The notes below the pieces were generated by a model. That model ran no database searches, was not told where the DNA came from, and saw only the letters and a program-made list of their open reading frames with translations. DNA of 64,000 nucleotides. Source: Ananas comosus. Taxonomy: Eukaryota; Streptophyta; Magnoliopsida; Poales; Bromeliaceae. Made by a program: the position numbers and the translations under genes. This document shows, in pieces, positions 10,860 to 22,417 of this stretch (the stretch's first letter is position 1; every line of letters begins with the position of its first letter). Location: positions 173,779-237,778 of the forward strand of contig NC_033639.1 in assembly GCF_001540865.1 (NCBI RefSeq). Direction: 5' to 3'.

Positions 10860-11489
10860 ATGTAGAGAAATATTCTAAGGGGCTTTATTTCCACCAGCAC
10901 AAGAGAGTTGCAGTTCTGAGGTACATGGAGTTTTTTGAGAACCTCATCTCCTCGCTGTCTGAAAAAGAAAATTAGCAATGCTGTCAACTGCTCCATAATA
11001 AATCCTCTTTTCCGCAAGTGATCAAACCTTTTCGACTGTTAGTTGCTCTCATGTATGAAATTAGTTGTGCTTGACCTGACCATATACATATATATATATA
11101 TATATTTGTGAGTAGTTGCTAGTGATGATGACCAGGATGATAGCCCAGTAAGGAGATGGGTTATCTGGAAAACGTCGGGCTTCAACGCCGGAGCATACAT
11201 ACCATTGTGATCAAGATATGTAATTCCAGGCCTTTTTTTTGCTTCAATTGGCACATCACATGGCAGAATCGTCTTGATTCTGCTATGCAACTTACTATGT
11301 TCTTCTGATGATCGAAAAACTTAATTTCTGCTGCTGCTGCTGCTGGCCACTTATGTTAGAAATCTTGTCACAGATGTTCATACTAATAGCAACAGATTTG
11401 GGACTAGCTAGTTATCACTTACTAGTAGTTATCACTTACTAGTAGATCTAATTAAGTTCTTTTAAAACAAATTTTGAGACTTTGTATTG
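10860..11489. other. Intergenic DNA, no gene seen
   Basis: Contains an (AT)n run near 11086-11106 and a (CTG)n run near 11330-11345. An 18-base direct repeat (AGTTATCACTTACTAGTA) occurs twice in a row around 11409-11443. Confidence 0.5.
11475..11489 (-). terminator. Possible snRNA 3' box
   Basis: Just past the RNA end the minus strand reads CCAATACAAAGTCTCAAA, close to the plant Pol II snRNA 3' box pattern CA-N(3-8)-AGTNNAA. A near match, not exact. Confidence 0.4.
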
Positions 11490-11689
11490 GTAGGGGTGCG
11501 CCAGGCCCGTGCAGTAGTGCAACGCATGGGCGACGCGCGAGGGCCGCAGCAGCAAGCTGCCGTGGGCAGACCCTTCCCCAGAAAAAAATGAATTTAATAT
11601 CGAGGCGAGCACATGGCCCGCGTATCAGATATTAAACTGATAAGAACAGATACTACACTTGATCTTAGCCAAAAGGCCGAGAAAGGTAT
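11490..11689 (-). ncRNA. U2: U2 spliceosomal snRNA
   Basis: On the minus strand the transcript begins ATACCTTTCTCGGCC at 11689, the conserved 5' end of U2. It includes the branch-point recognition motif GTAGTA (plus-strand TACTAC at 11651-11656), the stem IIa region, an Sm site ATTTTTTTC (plus-strand 11581-11589), and a 3' end close to GGCGCACCCC. About 200 nt, matching plant U2 (about 196). U2 pairs with intron branch points in the spliceosome. The promoter elements and a 3'-box-like sequence are intact, so it may be an expressed copy. The exact 3' end is uncertain by a few bases. Confidence 0.93.
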
Positions 11690-11714
11690 GAATTGTTGAT
11701 TCTGAGTTGCCCTT

Positions 11715-11722
11715 CTTTTAAT
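11715..11722 (-). promoter_or_regulatory. TATA-like element of the U2 gene
   Basis: Minus strand TTAAAAGA at about -26 to -33. The gap to the USE is 33 bases, the spacing known for RNA polymerase II snRNA genes in plants (Pol III genes use about 23). Confidence 0.6.
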
Positions 11723-11755
11723 TCCTCGCTGCCTTTCAATGTGCAGTTCTCCTTC

Positions 11756-11766
11756 CGGTGTGGGAC
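11756..11766 (-). promoter_or_regulatory. Upstream sequence element of the U2 gene
   Basis: Minus strand GTCCCACACCG, one mismatch from the plant snRNA USE consensus RTCCCACATCG, at about -67 to -77 from the U2 start. Confidence 0.75.
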
Positions 11767-12207
11767 AAATGACAATATAAACGCACAAGCGTGCGTGCAA
11801 CGCATCCTTTGTAATAACAAAAATAATAACAAAATTTAAAAAGAATATTTGATATAATTCCAACCGCACACTTTTTGATCACGCATCCACTCTGCAGATT
11901 CATTCAAGTTTTTCGAGTAATTTGATCTTACGCTTTGTATGTTAGAAAGGACATTGATTAGGATTGAATATAAGTTAGGGAATATTGATTCACAGGCACT
12001 AATTTTTTTAAAAAATTCACAAACAATTAAATATACAACCACTTGTAAAGTGCTCTCAATTGAGTACCATAAATAAACAAAAATTGCTGCTTCTAAATAC
12101 GTTGATGAAATTTGGAACGAGAAAGTAATCTAAATGGAACAATAAAAATGAAAAATAAAATCAAATACAATCCGAGCTAAATTAAGCATTTTTTTATTTT
12201 TTTTTTT

Positions 12208-12798
12208 TCACTCCGCATCCTCCAGAATGGTGCTCAACATCCTCCTCAAACGCCGAGAAGCTGCCCTCGGGGTGCCCGCTGAACCTTTCTTTTTTGAGGC
12301 CATCATCTTCTCATAATTATTAGACGCAGAATTCGAGGCAGATACCGTAATAGTACTATAGAAGTCGTAATCATTATAAGAATGTTGTACTAGAGCGTCT
12401 TCGACGGGCATCACTCTCCGTCCTCTCTTCTTACTAGATGCGGCTGCTGCGGCGGCGGTATCGAGGGCGGCGCTGGCCTTGACGGCGAGGGCGGCCATGT
12501 CGAGGCCGGAGAGCGCGCGGCCGCGGAGGGCGAGGGGAAGGACGAAGTAGAGCTGCCCCCGTCGGAGCAAATCCCCGGGGCCCAGCGCGGGGATGGAGGC
12601 GCCGAAGCAGAGGCGGTCGGAGTCGCAGAGGAAGAATTCGGCGGAGGCGGCGCCGCCGAGCGCGTCGGATGCGGAGATCGGGGCTGCGTACTCCGTCAGC
12701 GATCCGTCCGCCGCGACCACCTTGGCCGTCGGTTGCCGGGGGACGTCGATAGCGGATTTGGCGGCGGCGGCGGTGACGGAAGAGAAGCACGAGCCCAT
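12208..12798 (-). CDS. DUF4228 (PADRE) family protein
   Basis: A 196-residue single-exon protein. I chose the internal start at 12798 because it gives the family's N-terminus MGSCFSS (Gly2 a likely N-myristoylation site, Cys4 likely palmitoylated), and because a TATA run lies about 80 bases upstream. Residues about 20-115 match the DUF4228 pattern: a KVV..DG.L.EY strand, then FFLCDSDRLCFG, then LRRGQLYFVLPL. The C-terminus is Ser/Arg-rich, ending in a basic helix (RRLRRMLSTIL). PADRE proteins are plant-specific and often induced by pathogens or abiotic stress; their biochemical role is not established. A longer frame reaches 13077, but its extra N-terminus is low-complexity and unlikely to be translated. 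Confidence 0.85.
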   Translation of the reverse strand: MGSCFSSVTAAAAKSAIDVPRQPTAKVVAADGSLTEYAAPISASDALGGAASAEFFLCDSDRLCFGASIPALGPGDLLRRGQLYFVLPLALRGRALSGLDMAALAVKASAALDTAAAAAASSKKRGRRVMPVEDALVQHSYNDYDFYSTITVSASNSASNNYEKMMASKKKGSAGTPRAASRRLRRMLSTILEDAE

Positions 12799-12873
12799 GC
12801 AACAACGGTAACGAACGCCAGAATTCAATGGTCGGTTATTGATAGGGAAGGAAGAGGTACCATCAGGTGTGAG

Positions 12874-12883
12874 TATATATATA
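12874..12883 (-). promoter_or_regulatory. Probable TATA box of the DUF4228 gene
   Basis: TATATATATA, 76-85 bases upstream of the chosen start codon on the minus strand, which would give a leader of about 45-50 bases. A (GA)n tract, read as CT on the transcribed strand, lies further upstream at about 13110-13132. Confidence 0.45.
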
Positions 12884-13299
12884 GACATACATACACACAC
12901 AAAAGATATATATATAAATATAAAAAGTTGTTTTCGTGCGATTAAAATAATAATAATAAAAATAATAATAATAAAAAGGCAAGGATGCGTTGGGCTTGGG
13001 CACGTAGTTTTGTGGGGGCAGTACAGGGAATTGTAGCGGAATTGTAGCGGAAGACTCGGGCAGGTGTCTTGCAGCACAAGAAACTAATGTAAAAAAAAAG
13101 AAAAGAAAGAAAGAGAGAGAGAGAGAGAGAGAGTGAGAAGGCCACGTATGTGATGATGCAGTGCTAGACCTGCTGGTGTGTGTATTTAATAGTTTTGGGA
13201 AAGCGATCCGATCAGGGGGGAAGGTTCGCATTCGCTTCTGATATTTCTGGTTCATTCCCATTCCCACCTCTCCTGCTATTCTGGGAACTGTCTAGAAAC

Positions 13300-15069
13300 A
13301 CGAGCGAGGACCGGGTCAACCATTCGATAGTTGACTCTTCTCGCCAACGTGGGATCTATGCGGCATTTATATCGCCGTATCTCAAAGTCTCTCCATTAAT
13401 TAATCAGAATCTGATCCACTCAAACAATAGTTTCCACCAATATCTTATTCCTCCGTATTATTCCTTGACCTGCTCGAAAATATACAATATTTGCTAGATA
13501 CACTATATAATTATTAAGATTTTTTTTAAATGTCGGAATAATATATTCGAATCGTGTGATTATATATATATTTTTTTTTCGCTTCTTGAACAATAATAAC
13601 ATATTCCAGCTAAATGAATGATTTATCTTTTCTTTTTTTTTTTGTGAATATGATACCTATTTGAGATTTTTGATTATGATACACATCCAACATATATTGA
13701 ATAAATCAAATAAATATATTAAAATGTTCATACACAAATAGGGCATACTATATTCGGCTTTTGAGTTTTTTTTTTTTTTTTTTGAAATAAGATAAATTGC
13801 TTATGTTATTCTGTCAAATCGTTGATGTCAAGAGTTTTCAAGGAGAAAATTAATGGTAATAATAATAAGTCCCTAATTTTCAACGGCACAAAATGTTTTT
13901 ATAAATTATCATAAAATATCTTATTTCAACGACCAAGTGGAATCATAAAATATGCCTCATTATTATATATATATTCAGAATTAGGTTACTATACTATTAA
14001 TAGCACCAACTCATTGATGTTATTATATTTTCATACCTGAATGAAGGAATATGTAATTAGGATGATAGTCGTACCCTAGGGTTGGGTGTGCGTTTGATGG
14101 AATAGTGTGATATATATAAGGTTTAGGGTTGAGTGGGTAGTTGCTACCACCTAGTATTTGGTGCTATTGATAGCATTATAATCAGACTCTATATACCTAA
14201 CTCCCACCCTATTTTATTATATTAGATGGTGTGAATTGCGAACCATTCTGTGAGTTGTGTAGATACTTCTAGAATATAATTACTATTTATACTAGAGAAT
14301 GGGTGTACTATTATCTCCACTTATTATCGCGAATTGCAGTAAGGGAAGCTTCAGGATTTATAATATTTTCAAAATATTGCGTATTTTATATTTGGAATAG
14401 CAAGTTTGTTATAAACTTATTAAGTCACTTAGATTGAAAGGCTAATAAGAATAAGTATATCTTTATTAATAGACTATTAACTATGAAAAGAATTAAAAGA
14501 AAGGTCGGTGAAATATACTTGCTAAGACCAAGAAAAATGAACCCTAGTACGGAGCATCAATGTGAAAACACCTTTACCACTCTATAGAAATATGGTCCAA
14601 ACTCCTTCGAATGTGAAAGTTACTTATGGCCTGTCAAATTCGAAACTCCATTGTTCTTTTTTTCACTAAAATTTATTCCTGCCATTATTTGGTCATGAAT
14701 AACTCGTAAATCAATGATATATTTAACTGTAAATAATTTTTATTATATTCTCATTCACAATTAATCCAAAACATCTGAACTAATTATTTAGGGGAAAAAT
14801 TAGATTTCGAAGCCTCTATTTACAGTGAAACAAACATAAATCTATTGGAAATATTAACACAGGAATAACATAACTCAGTTTAAATTTTGTTTCGTTTGTT
14901 TGTTTATTTTTATTTTTATTTTTTTCAATTCCTGCTGTAGGAAGACAGATAGTGCAATGGGGCCCAAGTGCAGTCCTTCCGACCACACCATTTTTGTTTA
15001 CCTGCAATCAGTTTCGTTGCAAGTACCAAAACAAACACTCTCAGCTTCTGCCAACAACCATGCCCTACA
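13300..15069. other. AT-rich intergenic DNA with a probable degenerate MITE
   Basis: No gene recognised. Near 13995-14175 an inverted pair (ATAGCACCAA at about 14001, TTGGTGCTAT at about 14158) suggests an old MITE, but I could not fix its ends or TSD. Confidence 0.45.
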
Positions 15070-15078
15070 AAACAATTA

Positions 15079-15503
15079 GGGAAAACTTCAAAAAAAACCC
15101 CACGTGGTTTCGGTCTTTTCTCACTTTTATACGCTGTGGTTTGGTTTAAAGTGTATCAAGTTAGTACCCTTTGATTTCGTACTTTCTCATTTTAGTACCC
15201 TATGTTTTAAAGTGTATCAAGATAGTATTATGTGGTTTCGCACTTTCTCACTTTAATATCATGTGGTTTAATATTTCGTTAAATTATATACCCATAAATA
15301 GATAATAAAAAGAGAAAATTGAAACCACAGGGTACTAATTTAATACAAAAATGAAACCACTGAGTACTAACTTGATACACTTTAAACCACAGGGTACTAA
15401 AGTGAAAAAGTGCGAAATTACAGGATACTAACTTGATACACTTTAAACCACAGGATACTAAAGTGAAAAAGTGCGAAACCAGGGGGGTTTTTGAAGTTTC
15501 CCC
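15079..15503. mobile_element. Mutator-type MITE with 9-base TSD
   Basis: Left end GGGAAAACTTCAAAAA; right end read inward GGGGAAACTTCAAAAA. A perfect 9-base TSD AAACAATTA flanks it (15070-15078 and 15504-15512). The interior is an extended inverted repeat built from short units such as GTGTATCAAG and TAGTACCCT. A 9-base TSD is the hallmark of Mutator-like elements. No coding capacity. Related copies lie at about 28363-28705 and 62675-63019. Confidence 0.85.
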
Positions 15504-15830
15504 AAACAATTATAAGACTTCATGTGAATTATGCGTCACAAATAGTAAAAAAATACAATAGAAAAAATATTTTATTTTTTTAAAATATAGATAACAATTA
15601 TTTGGTTATAGTATATTTTTCAATGATCCCGCCAAAAAACGTAAAAGTATATCTCAATATACTTTTTCTAACTCCTTCGGTCCAGTAACTTTACATAGTC
15701 TTCTATATCAAACAAGGCATAAGATTGAAAAGAACTAGTTAATTAATATTTGTATTCTCTTCTGGTGTTCCATTTATTAATTTAATCAATGGTATGACTA
15801 ATTCACTTCTTATCCGGATATATATATATA

Positions 15831-15860
15831 CTAATGTAGTCACCCGCGCGATGCGGCGGA
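15831..15860 (-). other. Helitron-3'-end-like hairpin
   Basis: On the minus strand a short hairpin (CCGC...GCGG, plus-strand 15844-15856) is followed after about 11 bases by ATTAG then T. This resembles a Helitron 3' terminus (hairpin then CTRR then T), but the required C is a T. Possibly a decayed end. Confidence 0.3.
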
Positions 15861-17002
15861 TAGATATTATCGAAACAATCATTATTTCTATAAAATAAAA
15901 AATATTAGTTTAAATGGGCTATAAAAATTAGTAAAATACTATTAAAGATGATATTTTTATACTTATTAACTCAACAATCTATATAATGAAACTCAATATT
16001 TCAGTCAAAAAAATAATAAAATTATAAGTAAGGATAAATACAAAATTTACAATTGATTACACATAACAATTCAAATAAAAGGAATTGTTAAAGTTCAAGC
16101 GAGTGTTAATTGAAAATTAAATAAAATTGAGGGCCTATTTCAAATGGGCTAGAGAGGATCTCTCAGTAAACATTTTTACCAATCTTTTTTTAGTATTAAA
16201 AAAAAAAAAGCCAAACAAAGCTAAACCTGCACTTCTCCGGGCCTAATTATGCCCTTATGTCCAGCAAAATTTTGATGAGTGAATGAGCCCTGAAACCCCA
16301 CAGAAATAATTCAATGAACACCTTATAAGCATCTACTACAAATCAATCTGAATTATAACAGAGATGTGTAACTTGAGTTACTTCTAGTATGTATGTAACA
16401 GTATCAAATCCTGAAAAAAAAAAAAAAAACATAATTAAATACAACAACACCTGAACAGAAGCAAATACCCTATAATATAAGACCATCAATAATAAGTTGC
16501 CATTTTTCCAAACCAACCTCTATGAGGGTAATCAGGAAACCCGGCGGGAGGAGAAACTGCAACAAAACAAAATGTAATTCAAGTGAAAAAAAGAAAAAAA
16601 AAAACCAACTTAAAAGAGAAGGAACAGTCGAGCAAAATTAAGCAAAATGTGGAAGAATTTAATGATAAAAATTCTACATTTTTTATCCAAATCGGAAAAA
16701 AAAAGGTTTTCACATCTTTCCGATAAACCAAAATACCTTCAAACTCATTCAGGAGAGGAAAAGGATCTAAGATTCTCAGCTCAGACCTGCAAATCACATA
16801 AACCCCACCTAATTAACACCCAAAATAGAAAAATCAAAAGGTACATATATAAAAAAAAGAATGACTTCATAAAAAAGTCTCTTTTTGCTTTCGCAATAAG
16901 TAATCGATTCATCTGAAAGTTCGATCTCAATCATTTAATGAATTACAAATTTTTACACGAATTATCTTTCAATACTTCTCCTCATAGTGGCGCCTTGTCT
17001 AT

Positions 17003-17033
<31 letters not shown>

Positions 17034-17050
17034 AAAAAAAGAGAATAAAA
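15861..17050. other. AT-rich intergenic DNA with small exon-like patches
   Basis: Two short patches on the minus strand look like mini-exons: about 16738-16789 (between TTTGCAG and GTATTTTGG) and about 16500-16560 (after TTGCAG, Pro-rich in one frame). I do not recognise the protein. Homopurine A/G runs occupy about 17000-17043. Confidence 0.35.
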
Positions 17051-17448
17051 TGGTGGCTATGAAAAGTTTAATAGATATTCAAAGTTGGTAAAGTAATCAA
17101 TTATAATTATAATTGCCATTAATTGATTAAACGTTAATATAGATTACCATTAATTCATGAAACGTTAATAGATCATATAACGTAAAGAAGAGGGGAGGGG
17201 AAAATGTGGGAATTAAAGGAGAGAGAATTATTAAAAAAATGAAAAAATGAAATGGTGGCTATGAAAAGTTTAATAGATATTCAAAGTTAGTAGAGTAATC
17301 AATTATGATTATAATTGCCATTAATTAATTAAACGTTAATGTAGATTACCATTAATTCATGAAACGTTAATAGATCATATAACGTAGAGGAGAGGAGAGG
17401 GGAGGGGAAGGGGTGGGAATTAAAGGAGAGAGAATTATTAAAAAAAAC
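17051..17448. repeat. 202-base tandem duplication, two copies
   Basis: Copies start at 17051 and 17253 with TGGTGGCTATGAAAAG and stay nearly identical to the GGAGAGAGAATTATTAAAAAAA end. No coding content. Just after it, 17463-17510 has TCTATCTATTAAC and TTGCCACGTGGC, sequences often seen at Helitron 5' ends, but no 3' end could be paired. Confidence 0.8.
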
Positions 17449-17510
17449 TAAAACAAATTTTTCTATCTATTAACTAAAGAATGAAGGGTTTCTTGCCACG
17501 TGGCAAAAAA

Positions 17511-17528
17511 TATTGTGGATTCATTATG

Positions 17529-17563
<35 letters not shown>

Positions 17564-20235
17564 GCCAATATTATTATATATGTACAGCATCAGCAAAATC
17601 AACATAATACATATTATTATAATAAATGAATATCACTCTATTGGTTACCCCATTTATTACATTATATATAATAATATCATTATTTGGGTATTCCTAAATT
17701 CGGGTCAGTGTGACATGTACATAGGAATTATATGCATTTTTGGTTTGACTTAGTACGAAGCTAATACTCGTATATATACAGCATATATTATTCTTTTTCA
17801 TATTAATTCGGTGGCGTAGTTTGATCACTTAAAATCCTGCATAACCGCGTAACATTTATTGATTCTTAAGCAGGGTGAGACGATTCTCTTTTCTTTTCTT
17901 TTTTCTTTTTTTTTTTTTTTTTGTTGCTATTTTCTTTATCCAGTGAGTGAGATTGATTGTCAACAAGCAGATGCCGCGTTAGGCCGAAAAGATTGAAACA
18001 TGATTGCTAAGGGGCTGTCTTGTTGTAGGCAATTATTGCTGCAGAACAGTCTGCGAATCTAACTACATTGCATGCAGGTTTGTAATAGCATTCAGCTGCT
18101 GCTGCAGTTCAAAACTTGAGATCCAGCTGCAACAGATGGAGCCACATCCAAATCAATTTTGGCGACGATTCCAAATGCCTCAACGGAGAGAGCAATTCTA
18201 CGGAAAGAGTAACTCTAGCTATCCAATTGAGTCCTAAACTGAAATTAAAGAAGAAAATCTCACATTAAGATAATCTCATCATTCCACATAAAAAATTAAC
18301 AAATTTGCAACTGCAGTTTCTCTATCTTACAATTTCAGGTTCTCTAGCTGAAGAACATGAATTTGAGTACTATCTGAATAATCATGACCACATGCAGGTA
18401 TTAGAATCAACATCTTAACTACAACATGACAAAAATTCCCATGCAGCATAAATAGCCATCGATAACTTATTCCGACATTCCAACTAGCCCTTAAGTCTAA
18501 CAAAACTTTGACACAGTACAGTATGTGAAATTAAAAGGCTGAAAAAAGCAAACATTTGATACAAAATCTCCTAACCTAATTTTAAAACTGAAGGTATTAT
18601 TAGATTCCAGGAGCCCAACATCAAGTCATGACATGCACTGATGCACATGAAGCAGCTGTGATGCTTACACCCCTTGAGTAGAGCACAAGATAGACGAGGA
18701 ATCAGGTGGGCAACAGAAAAGATTTCTCTTCAGAAACAAAGGAAAAAAACAAAGAAAAAAGAAAAAGCAAAAGAAAAGTGGTGATCATCAGCAAAAGAAC
18801 AGAGAAACCAGATAAACAAACCAAAACCAATTTAGTCATGGATTCTTCCATCAGGGAGTATGGACCAAAAAGTGCTTCTCTAAACCAACCAGCAACTTTC
18901 TTAAAGAAAAGGAGACAAAAGGAAAAGGAAAATCTTTGACCTTTAATTTTCTTATTACAAAAGTTGCCACACTAGTAAAATTTTGCCCACAGCTCACTCA
19001 GCCTTTCAAGGTTTCACCACATGAAGATCATCAAGTATCCATAGCAAATTTAAACAGAAAATAGGGCAGTTTGGTTCACTTATTGCTCAATCCAGGGCCC
19101 TCTAGAAGGAAAATTTTGGTTTCTTCCTAAATGAAGGAGCAATTCAAATTGCAATGCCCTGCCCCTGGATGCTGAATAATGAAACATAGTTCACACATCT
19201 ATACATGACAGGTCCCCTACTAGTGATCTGTGATCCCACATGGTATACTAGCTGGCTATTGGTGGCACACCCTATCATAGCCTAATTTTTTTGGCTACTA
19301 CACCCTCATCAACCCTTAACCCATTGTGATTTGCCATTTCCATTTTGAGAGAATATTCTCACCAATTTCTAATACACTTAAATTAAGATTTATTGTGTAC
19401 ATGAAGCTCACAACAAGTTCATTCTGAGAATGTGGGAAAGAGAAGATAAAATAGCTTGCAATGAGCAAATGCCAAGGACAAATAAGGCAGCAGCTGTAGG
19501 TGAGCCCCATGGACCACTCTTTGCATTGAAATCCATCTGTTTCCAGTGACTTACATTGAGGGATGTCACAATTTCTAAAATGTTGCAAAAAGACAATGAC
19601 CCTCATTAAAAAACCAACACCACCCATACCTTACAATTATTGAATGAATCCACCTCCTCTTATAATAATAATTTAAAGAAAAAATACAAAGGACACAAGG
19701 AAGAGATGGGGCACCCTATTCATCTTCCAATTATTTCATCAGCCCTGATTGTTCTACTCATAATTCAACATAAGTTGAGATGAGTATCTAATTAGAATGC
19801 AAACAATAAAAAATGACAACAACTTGCAATGCATATGTATATATAGAGAGAGAAAGAAGGAGCAAGAAACAATGAGCTAGATAGGTTTTGACACATAAAT
19901 CCTCTGACTTATTAAGAACTCTGTGTTACCCGAAAAATCGATCTGATAGGAAACAACGCAGGAATATATTAGACAATGTAAAGCGTGAACAACGTCACAA
20001 AACCTCACCTTGATACATGTACATCATAGGTTAATGCGCGCCCTGCCCCTTCCCATTATCTTTGGTTCCTTAGTTTCCTCCGCCACCCAAGGGAAAGAAA
20101 AGAGCTCTCAATTGTTGAACTACGATCATTTCCACCACAAAGAATGTCCGTACCGCACCGAAGAGCAAGCCGGATTATATATATCTATATCTATATATAT
20201 ATATAATATAATATGTAACAAATGAGAATGATTTA
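17511..20235. other. Intergenic DNA, no gene seen
   Basis: Contains (AT)n near 17533-17560 and 20176-20215, a T-run near 17907-17922, and a purine-rich A/G stretch around 18710-18780. The stretch nearest 20235 presumably includes the 3' untranslated region of the galactosyltransferase gene. No further gene is supported. Confidence 0.55.
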
Positions 20236-22382
20236 TTATATTTGAATAGGTCCAATTGTTTGCTCCTCGAACCGCCTGACGGTGTCGGCCAAGCGTTTCA
20301 TATTGTCGTCGTAGACATAGGGGATTTTCTCGAACCATGTTACGTTGCCGTTCGGCGGAATCGGCACAAACTCGCGGCACGGGTCGCCGAGAACGTTGAT
20401 GGAGTTGTGGTAATGGTAGTAGCGGATCAGGGACTCTGTCTTGTGAGTGGTGTTTCCGATGACGTTCTCCGACATGTGGACGCCGGTTGCATAGGCGTTC
20501 TTCGCCTGAATTGCGTACTTGCGGTCTCGCCTGACCCCAGTGATTGAGTTCCGAAATACCAGCTTCTCAAACCCCCATTCCCTGTTATTATTATTATTTT
20601 TTTTTTGGGGGGGGCCAGTGAAAGTATTAATTTGCATGAAATAATAATAATAATAATAATAATAACAATAATACAACAGAGTTGAACTTCATTTATCCTG
20701 CTTCTACCAGGCAATCATAAAAAAGCTAGTAGTAAACAAATGCCTTATTACAGTTTATGCAAAAGCACCAGGACAAGATTCTATCTATCTTGCCATCAAA
20801 GAACCGAATCGCAATGTCGTAATATATTAAAATTAGTCCCTCCAAAGATGAGAGGAGAAGAGGTCCTAATAACACAGCCGAATTCCTCAAGGAAATTGAG
20901 AAGCTTAATTGAGGAATATACCAGAGACAAAAGATTCTTCAAAAGTTTTTCTGAGCTTCTTCCTTTCCCCTGCACACGGGTAAGACCAGGATTCCAACAA
21001 TAGTTGGGAGATATCTCATCTCATCTCATCTTTTTCTGAGCTTCTTCCTTTCCCCTGCACACGGGTAAGACCAGGATTCCAACAATAGTTGGGAGATATC
21101 TCATCTCATCTCATCTCATCTCATCAGATGAAGCCCCGCCCTTCTCCTCGCAATATTTGCAATGACTACACCACCACCAATTTGGGGCGGATATTTGCTG
21201 ATCCACCTCCAAAATCAACAACTTAAAACCAGAGACATGCATGCTCTACTTGTAATTTAAAAACCAATGTATATATTATTATACGCACGCCAAACTTTCG
21301 CCGATTCTCTCTGTACTGAGAGAGCAACGATTACTATAACATAATAATAATAATAATAATAATAATGACTCGGAACTCAGAAGAAGCTTCTAATCTCTGA
21401 TACCATAATGTTAAAAAATTGAATGGAATTACAAGTACGTACCGGGAGTGGTGGTCGTGTTGGGGGTCGGGGAGGACGCAGAGCTCGCTGGACATGGGGT
21501 TCTGCTCGATGGTGAATTGGGTGAAGGGGGAGAGCTCGGCGAGGACGGAGCGGAGGGAGCGGCCGCCGGGCAGGTAGATGTACTCGTCGACGTCGAAGAA
21601 GAAGGTCCAGTCGGCGGCGTGGCGGTAGCGGTGGAGGCAGTCGTTGACGATGAGGAACTGGTTGTAGTAGTAGCCGTCGTAGGCGGCCTGCGCGCGGACG
21701 TCCTGCACGGTGGCGCGGCCGGCGCGCAGCCAGGGGTCGAGGGCGGCGCGCGCGGCGGGGCCGAGGCCGCCGGCGTCGTGGAAGACGAAGTGGGAGCGGG
21801 GGCCGAAGAGGCGCGCGTGGTAGGCGATCCACTCGCGCAGGCGGCGCGGGTTGAGGCGGCCGTAGAGCGGGGAGCCGCAGTAGAGGTAGTCGAATTGGTG
21901 AGGGGGGAGGAAGCGGGAGGGGTGGTAGGAGCCGGGGGGCTCCTCGAGGGCGACGAAGCGCTCGTAGCGCTTGGGGGAGGGGGAGTAGTAGGCGTGGAGG
22001 AGGAGCCTTCCCCCGGCGTTGTCGGCGTTGGGGACGAGGGGGAAGGTGCAGTTGACGACGACGACGGTGTAGACGCGGCCGTAGCCCCAGTCGGGGAGCA
22101 TCTTGTAGGCCTTGGCCCGGAGGGTGGTACCGTAGCTGGAGTTGGAGTTGTTGGGCACCCACTCGCACTTGAACCACGGCTTCCCGAACACGTGCGCCGG
22201 CTTCGACGCCAGCCCCACCACCGCGAACGTGTACGGGCCCCCGCGGTACGCCCCCATCTGCACGAACAGCGCCGCCGCGCTGCCGTACGCCCGGAACACC
22301 CGCACGTTCGGATCCTCCTGTCTGCTGCTGCTGCTGCTGCTGCTAGAAGAAGAAGAGGAAGAGGTAGAGGTGGAGAGCTTCG

Positions 22383-22417
<35 letters not shown>

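Noticed and set aside
12434..13077. N-terminal extension of the DUF4228 frame and overlapping Arg-rich frames
   Set aside because: The extension reads through repeats and the presumed TATA region. MGSCFSS at 12798 is the family-type start.
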